Origin: Circinella minor
Lineage: Eukaryota > Mucoromycota > Mucoromycetes > Mucorales > Lichtheimiaceae
Length of the DNA stretch: 64,000 bases
NCBI GenBank assembly: GCA_016758965.1
Contig: JAEPRB010000167.1
Coordinates: forward strand, 1-64,000
Direction: 5' to 3'
Shown piece by piece: positions 57,494-64,000 of this stretch (position 1 is its first letter; every line of letters starts with the position of its first letter). Position numbers and translations under genes: made by a program. The notes beneath the pieces were generated by a model. That model did not search any database. It was not told where the DNA came from and saw only the letters and a program-made list of their open reading frames with translations.

Positions 57494-59010
57494 ATGAATG
57501 ACGAAACTAAGGAAATTATCGAGAAACTTCTTTCACAAGAACATAAGGATATTACTTCAAGTCATATAACACACAAAACATTTGATGGACTGGAACCAGA
57601 CGTAAAAGTAATGATAGATGAAATTATTAAAGTCAAAGATAATCAAGGTGAATTAATTTACTACACCAAAGAAGACATGGATAAGATACTGGAAGACATT
57701 TCCTACCGAAAAATCGACTGCTTAAAAAATAAACAAAGAAATACTCAGAAATACCATGTGCTCAATATAATCGAACGAATGTAAAGATAATACAACGAAT
57801 TCCATTTTATCATTTTCTTTACTTTCTTTTTTCATTCAAACACCAATCCATTAATGTATACCTATATATACATATACATCTTGATATTTTACATAGTATT
57901 GAAAGCTTTGATCTTTGGAGCAACGATAACAAGGATATTACGAGGTAACAGAACTGACATATTATCGACGATTTGCGGCAATACTGGATATAGTCTTCAA
58001 CGACTCAAATGTTAAGCTTTATGAGTAAGACTATCACTATCTATATAATAATATAACTTATAAAGTGTCATCAACTAGATTATTCATATCCCAATATTTT
58101 ATTTTTTTTAGTGGTGAATCGGGATCATTATCTTCAAGGACTGAAATTGTGTTAAACAAAGCTATTTTCCACAGTAATAATTCCAAACCGACTTACTCAA
58201 GGAAAATTGATTTATTAATTAAAACCAAAGACTTGAAAAAACCTATTGAATTATCGTCAAACGAATGGAAAAGAGCTTCAGCAGGCGTTGAGGTTCAACT
58301 TAACCAGCAGTGTAAAAATTTAAGAGTCAATGCGTCTACCCTCAACAACTTAAACAAATTTGGAATAGAGGAGACATTTGCAATGGATTGGATAGATATA
58401 TACATAATAAGGATACAATCATATTGATGAATGTTTATTAACCTATTCATTTTATTTTAAGGCAACTCTGGATATTTTTATTCATTGAAATGGTTACCCG
58501 AACATCATGTCTATTTTGCCAGTAATCCAACCGTTATCCACATACCAACAGAGCCGTTGTTTTTAGCAGATGTCAAGTCTATGTTGTCAGCTCTTTACAA
58601 TTTCAAGGTATATAAACATTTCGTAAAAGAAGTAACATTTATTATTATACATTTACTGATTTTTATTTTTATTCTCTTGAACTTGTTCTCATTAGGCTTC
58701 TTTGGTTGCAAATGCTCATAAGGCATTAGTAGCTGCTAAAAGAAAAAATCAAAATCAAAATATTCAGTCTACTATTACTATTAACAAAAATTCACATACC
58801 TCTCTATTCGATACCACTACCAATGTTATTCCCATTAATTCTGTTGTTGCATCCAGTCCTGAAAGTCCAATACCTCCCAACATTCAACTATTTACTGAAC
58901 CCTTTGTGTTTTTCACTCCTCAAAATCATAATCATAGAACAAAAAAGCGTCGGATAGCGTACAGCGATCATGAAAGTGAGGATGATAATGAGAGTGAAGA
59001 AGAACTTTAA
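57494..59010 (+). pseudogene. PD-(D/E)XK-like family member 4, one frameshift
   Basis: Exons 57494-57778, about 57898-58027, about 58112-58394, about 58462-58608 and 58697-59010 carry good splice signals. The only break is within the second exon near 57945, where one base seems missing between WSNDNKD and EVTELTYYRRFAAILDIVFN. The signature YSRKIDLLIKTKDLKKPIEL followed by SSNEWKRA gives D...E-L-S-S-N-E-W-K, the PD-(D/E)XK-like core shared with the 38.9-kb and 44.7-kb loci, then QLNQQCKNLRVNASTLNNLN. The tail is Ser/Thr/Asn-rich with basic (RTKKRRIAY) and acidic (DNESEEEL) ends, suggesting a nuclear protein. Function unknown. Confidence 0.58.
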
Positions 59011-59743
59011 TATCATCATCCGTATCTTGTAAAAAAAAACCTTCTCTCATTTTATTATCAGCCATACATAAGCATTCCCCCACACTTCATGACACATTCC
59101 CGTCTCTGTACTATTATTTTCATTTCTAAATTCAAACCATCAAAAGTTTTTCTTTTCTAAAATATACATAAACGTATCTTTGTACATCTTTATTTTTTTA
59201 TTCCAGCGTTATACAGTATCTTCATACGTACCATGTATCTTTATTCAATTGTCAAGTTATATATTTTCATTTATAGCTATTAACTAATAAACAAAAGATG
59301 AGATATATATTTACACATTTGTGGTATGGAATGGATCAACACATTCAACAAATGTTATAGATTACAATCAAAGCAACATAAAAAGGACACGCAGCATATA
59401 CTCCTTGTAACGGTCAACAATCGGATAAATAACGTTTAATTTATAAGGCCAATAATTAGAGATATAAAGAACTGAACTTTTATTATATTATTTGACAGGG
59501 GTTTATATATGTTTTTTATCAGTTATATTTTATGTATTATTGATATTCATATCGTTTGGAGTAATTGTAATTATGATAATTTCATATGTTTTAATTTACA
59601 TATGATTATGAGAATTATTGTCCGAACTTGCATTTGTTCATTACACTGCTGTATTTAATTAAAATAGAAAACGTGAGGAGACTACGTTTGGCAGACATCA
59701 GCCAGTTAATGAGTCATATACACTTTTCATGTCTTCAAGCCTT
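59011..59743. other. Intergenic stretch before the tandem array
   Basis: AT-rich and without an open frame, RNA gene or repeat that I can support. The sequence at 59680-59743 leads directly into the first array unit. Confidence 0.4.
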
Positions 59744-61015
59744 GATAAAGAGCCATAATGATCAATGACATACGCTTCCAGTAGTAATGCATCATCACCG
59801 TAATACCGTAACTAGCACTACCACCTCACTTGGAATCTTGTTGGCCCGTAATACCGACCTAGAAGATCCCTCGTCAAATAATTCATCATTGATTACGCAT
59901 TTCTCGGTTTCTGTATGTAAAAATAAATGAATATTAATTAGCAACACCGTCTTTTCTAACACACATATTTATTGTCATCCACCCACAAAATGAATCATGT
60001 TGTAATTACCTTTAGTGTCTTCACACTTTAATAAAGAGCCATAATGATCAATGACATACGCTTCCAGTAGTAGTGCATCATCACCGTAATACCGTAACTA
60101 GCACTACCACCTCACTTGGAACCTTGTTGGCCCGTAATACCGACCTAGAAGATCCCTCGTCAAATGATTCATCATTGATTACGCATTTCTCGGTTTCTGT
60201 ATGTAAAAATAAATGAATATTAATTAGCAACACCGTCTTTTCTAACACACATATTTATTGTCATCCACCCACAAAATGAATCATGTTGTAATCACCTTTA
60301 GTGTCTTCACAATTTGATAAAGAGCCATAATGATCAATGACATACGCTTCCAGTAGTAGTGCATCATCACCGTAATACCGTAACTAGCACTACCACCTCA
60401 CTTGGAACCTTGTTGGCCCGTAATACCGACCTAAAAGATCCCTCGTCAAATGATTCATCATTGATTACGCATTTCTCGGTTTCTGTATGTAAAAATAAAT
60501 GAATATTAATTAGCAACACCGTCTTTTCTAACACACATATTTATTGTCATCCACCCACAAAATGAATCATGTTGTAGTTACCTTTAGTGTCTTCACACTT
60601 TAATAAAGAGCCATAATGATCAATGACATACGCTTCCAGTAGTAATGCATCATCACCGTAATACCGTAATTAGCACTACCACCTCACTTGGAATCTTGTT
60701 GGCCCGTAATACCGACCTAGAAGATCCCTCGTCAAATGATTCATCATTGATTACGCATTTCGTGGTTTCTGTGTGTAAAAATAAATGAATATTAATTAGC
60801 AACACCGTCTTTTCTAACACACATATCTATTATCATCCACCCACAAAATGAATCACGCTGTAGTTACCTTTAGTGTCTTCACACTTTGATAAAGAGCCAT
60901 AATGATCAATAACATACGCTTCCAGTAGTAGTGCATCGTCACCGTAATACCGTAACTAGCACTACCACCTCACTTGGAATCTTGTTGGCCCGTAATACCG
61001 ACCAAGAACATTCCT
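59744..61015. repeat. Tandem array of a ~286-bp unit, four full copies and a partial fifth
   Basis: ATAAAGAGCCATAATGATCA recurs at 59745, 60032, 60317, 60603 and 60889, a period of 285-287 bp, with units differing at only a few positions. The fifth unit diverges after about 130 bp. On the minus strand each unit reads like an exon (ending ...DDALLLEAYVIDHYGSLLKC then GAAGACACTAAAG|GTAATTAC) plus an intron ending TTTTTACATACAG, so the unit may be a duplicated exon-intron module, but a stop inside every unit prevents through-translation. Confidence 0.92.
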
Positions 61016-61397
61016 CGTCTAATGATTCATGAGTCAGCTGGTCATTCGCTCCCATCTTTGATTCTTGTAGAATTGAAAATAAACAAAACAGAAACAGTAA
61101 TCGAAAATTATGTCTAGCCCCAGCTGTCTGTTCACGTTGGATGTTTACGGTATAATAATGTAACTTGTTAAATAAAAATGGAAATAGTAATTTGTTCTTG
61201 TGTTATATATAATACTAGTCAATAAATGCATGCAAAAGTTGCCCTTTTTGTTTCTTTGTTGCTAGTGATAAAATATCAAAATGTTCTTTTGCAATTCCAT
61301 GTTATTTATTAGAGCAGCACAAATACATTTTCCTTTCAGTATAGCGAAAGAGATAAAAGTTCTTTGGTTAATATTTATATAGCCAATCAGAGAATAT

Positions 61398-61450
61398 AGA
61401 GAATTACTACAGGTGCAGCAAAAGTCCGACCACGGGCGTGATGCGTAACA
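61398..61450. mobile_element. Diverged end of the 20.6-kb inverted-repeat element family
   Basis: AGAGAATTACTAC, then GCAAAAGTCCGAC and GGGCGTG, match the terminal ~50 bp of the element at 20645-21636 with several substitutions. No second end is evident nearby, so it is a solo or relic end. Confidence 0.6.
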
Positions 61451-62513
61451 TAATAAAATCACTGCATTTCTATATATTAGTAACTTAGTTATTATTTCTT
61501 ACATTCTTTACCCTTTTCTCTATTTTATAATTTCAATTATCAGTATACTTTTGTCCAGTTAGTAACACGGGTGAGTATTTTTTATCAATATTAACTATAT
61601 CAATTATATATTCTAATATATCAAATAAAGGTCTTTTTTAAGTGAATTATATTTATTACGGGCCAACGCGTGATGTGATGTGTAAAAGTAAAAAGTGGTG
61701 CAGCCTCGAAATTTTTTTAAGCAAGTCACATGTACGTGTGCAGTGATGCACCTTTGGTCTCAAAAACATAAGAAATGCTCTCTTTCATTCCTTGAAATTC
61801 TGGGCTGTAATCCTGTTGCATACAAAATGGACCCGTGGATCAGAAAACGCACACACACTGCGCGAAAAGTAAATGATCCCACTGTTGGGGTCATTGAATA
61901 AACTACTGCGTTGCAGCATAATCAAAAACCAAATGCAGAAAAGTGTTGCATTGATACCATGTTTTTGGTCGGTTTTTTTTTTTTTTGCTTAGATAGTCCC
62001 CCGACCTTTTTTTTTTGTATGATATGAAAATTGTGCATGCGAATTTCTTTTGCATCATTACGTACATATAAACAAATGATTGTTTATTACATATAACAAT
62101 CGTGTTCATTTTCAATGAAAGGAGGGATTCATAAAAAAGGTGTCGTTTTTTTCTATTGGATTTTGTATATCTTTCATAATATGAATACATCATAAAATAT
62201 GCTATATACAGTTATAAACTATTAAAAGTGTCAAAAAGACATCTATATTTTATTCATAATCTAAATACACAGACGTTGTGGACAAATATTTGTATCAAAA
62301 TTATAAAAACTACCTCATGTGATACTGTTAAAGACTTTTAAAAAGTTGTAAACTGGATAAAAAATAGTTTTGGCGATAAATCTGCTGAACTTTGGTATTT
62401 ATTTATTTATTTCTAAGATCATTCTAATAATTGATACTATTTAACATATTATCTAATACATCATTAATTAAATTCATAGGAAGGGAAAGTGTAAAGCCAC
62501 AGATAACTTACAA
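61451..62513. other. Intergenic stretch without supported genes
   Basis: Short frames at 61695-61901 (+) and 61903-62193 (-) are not recognised. The rest is AT-rich with T-runs near 61975-61995 and 62009-62017. Confidence 0.4.
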
Positions 62514-63593
62514 TTGAACTTACCATCATCATCATCATCATCCACTACTCCACTCCGTAAAACCAGCATTGTGCCGAATATAAATATGGTAACCAATCAC
62601 CTGATCCCTCACCTTGAAGTAGACGAAGTGTATGACCCAATTGGAGATGGAAACTGTAAATTTAGAGCATTGGTAGTTGAATTATTTGGTGACGCAAGAA
62701 AATATGTTGATATAAAAGATGCAAAGCTGAGACATCATTTGACAAATATTGATGGTATCTATATAAAAAGGTATGATCAACATCGTATTAAAGGAATACT
62801 CAATCCACATAGCAAATGAATGGTTCTGCGTTCCCGAAGGTGCTCAGGTTGCTTCTGACACATTCAAAGCTCCAATCGCAGAATCTAATACATTCTCCTC
62901 TCCAACTTAATCCACTCGAATCAAAACGCACATACAGGATTTTGCTTTCGATCACGCCCACGAACAGAAATTTTTCATCTACGAGCTTTTTTTTTTCATG
63001 CCCGGCCTTTGAATTTTAGCCAAAGAGCAGGGAATTTTCGACTACGAACTCGCTATTTTCGCGAGTGAGACTCTAATTTTTCAAGAGCGGGCTTAGAAAA
63101 TTCGCTTGTGGTTTTTTATTTTTCATGTAAGAGCTTAATAATTTCGTGAACGAACTCTTTCACTATCGCTCATAAAATTATTTGAGTTCGTTCATGAAAT
63201 TATTAAGCTCTTACATGAAAAATAAAAAACCACAAGCGAATTTTCTAAGCCCGCTCTTGAAAAATTAGAGTCTCACTCGCGAAAATAGCGAGTTCGTAGT
63301 CGAAAATTCCGTGCTCTTTGGCTAAAATTCAAAGGCCGGGCATGAAAAAAAAAAGCTCGTAGATGAAAAATTTCTGTTCGTGGGCGTGCTCATATCATTC
63401 TTGAAAAAATCAAACATGACGCGTGTATCCAATGACCCGAACTTATTACGAAAAAGAGAGGTATTAACTGTTGATCCTTAGTACCCATTATTTAAAGACT
63501 CATCCAAATTTATAGTGAAGTTTTCCTTCCTGGTGATGCTGATGCTCAATCTATTTGTTCTTCTGATTCCGAAGCACTCCACTTAACTAATTA
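62514..63593 (+). pseudogene. OTU-like cysteine protease gene, disrupted
   Basis: The N-terminal part has the OTU active-site signature VYDPIGDGNCKFRALVVELF, with Asp and the catalytic Cys of D-x-x-G-D-G-N-C. A one-base shift near 62790 then leads to EYSIHIANEWFCVPEGAQVA. The coding sequence is split at 62953 by the 436-bp palindrome and resumes after 63388 (HIILEKIKHDACIQ), ending near 63593 with FLPGDADAQSICSSDSEALH. OTU proteases remove ubiquitin in many eukaryotes, and OTU domains are also carried by some mobile elements. This copy cannot make an active enzyme because the His region is cut off. Confidence 0.7.
62953..63388. mobile_element. 436-bp fold-back element: two 205-bp arms, 26-bp loop
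   Basis: 62953-63157 and 63184-63388 are reverse complements with about two mismatches (one near 62992-63030, one near 63146). The ends are CACGCCCACGAACAG and its inverse. It interrupts the OTU-like gene. No target duplication is obvious. Confidence 0.93.
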
Positions 63594-64000
63594 ATTTTTT
63601 TTTCTCATCTATTTTCTCTTGAAATATCTCTTTCCACATGAATAAAAATAAACCAATATTTTATTTTTCAAATAGACTTTTTTTATTTTTGCAGAGGGGG
63701 GAGTAAATCCTGGGTCGGACCTGAGAGGGGGCGGTGCAAATAGACGAGCCCTTCATTTATATTTAATCAGATAAGCTATATTCAAATCTCTTTTCGGAGG
63801 TTCTCTGTCTGTCTTCTTTTTCTTTCTTTCTCTCTTTCGCTTCGACCCATCTGTCAATTCTCCACTTCTAACCTCTGGTTCCTATTCTTACCTTGGTTAC
63901 ACCCCTCACAACCCCGACCTGTGATTAAATAAAAAAAGGACTCTTTAGTCCCCTACAAATAAAAAAAGCTATATTTAAATGGGTTGTGTTAATAGAGTAG
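63594..64000. other. Window end with a retroelement-like 3' tail
   Basis: CCGACCTGTGATTAAAT plus A-run at about 63914-63937 is the same 3' end as the 23-bp insertion at 41916. A hairpin GGACT-CTTT-AGTCC and a second A-run follow. Upstream (63690-63910) is less AT-rich and may be the body of this element. No frame is recognised. Confidence 0.45.

Noticed and set aside
59744..61015. rDNA or tRNA tandem array
   Set aside because: No rRNA or tRNA signatures in the 286-bp unit.
61903..62193. 96-codon minus-strand frame
   Set aside because: Lys/Tyr-rich translation of AT-rich DNA without a motif or exon partner.

Overview
The window looks like nuclear DNA of an early-diverging filamentous fungus, most likely Mucoromycota/Mucorales. 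It is very AT-rich, with long A and T runs and many short spliceosomal introns (about 45-120 nt, GTAAGT-like donors, TAG/CAG acceptors, some AAG). Core genes are fungal in type (Num1/ApsA-like PH protein, ERG3). The mobile elements (a Crypton with a GCR1-type DNA-binding domain, a LINE) fit the same group. Species cannot be named from the sequence. All exon models were built by hand from splice motifs and reading-phase agreement.

Left core block (1-14 kb): a partial tRNA-Asp; a four-exon gene for a 1689-aa coiled-coil/PH cortical anchor; a five-exon ERG3 sterol C-5 desaturase with a 19-nt micro-exon; and an intronless gene for a protein with three ubiquitin-like units and a C-terminal RING-H2 domain.

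Middle accessory block (14-48 kb): rearranged dispersed repeats, a 5'-truncated LINE carrying a nested 260-bp insertion, a ~1-kb element with 138-bp inverted repeats, a decayed Crypton, several tandem and fold-back repeats, and genes and pseudogenes of families I cannot name. Two stand out. One is an intact nine-exon gene for a 598-aa protein with a clear PD-(D/E)XK nuclease motif. The other is a ~5-kb eight-exon gene in which a DEDDy 3'-5' exonuclease appears to lie inside a DDE-type transposase-like frame, with AT-hooks and a Cys-rich tail. Three more loci carry a related-looking D...E/S-x-E-(F/W)-K signature, suggesting a lineage-expanded nuclease-like family.

Right core block (48.8-56.3 kb): a seven-exon P5-type ATPase with an unusual signal peptide and Cys-rich N-terminus, a small Cys-rich GPI-type surface protein, CRIPT, and a small coiled-coil protein. 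From 56.4 kb the window is accessory again: two lineage-specific genes, a ~286-bp tandem array, and an OTU-protease gene broken by a 436-bp near-perfect palindrome.

Core genes splice cleanly in frame throughout, whereas most accessory genes carry one or more single-base frame breaks. This argues for real decay of the accessory genes rather than general sequence error.
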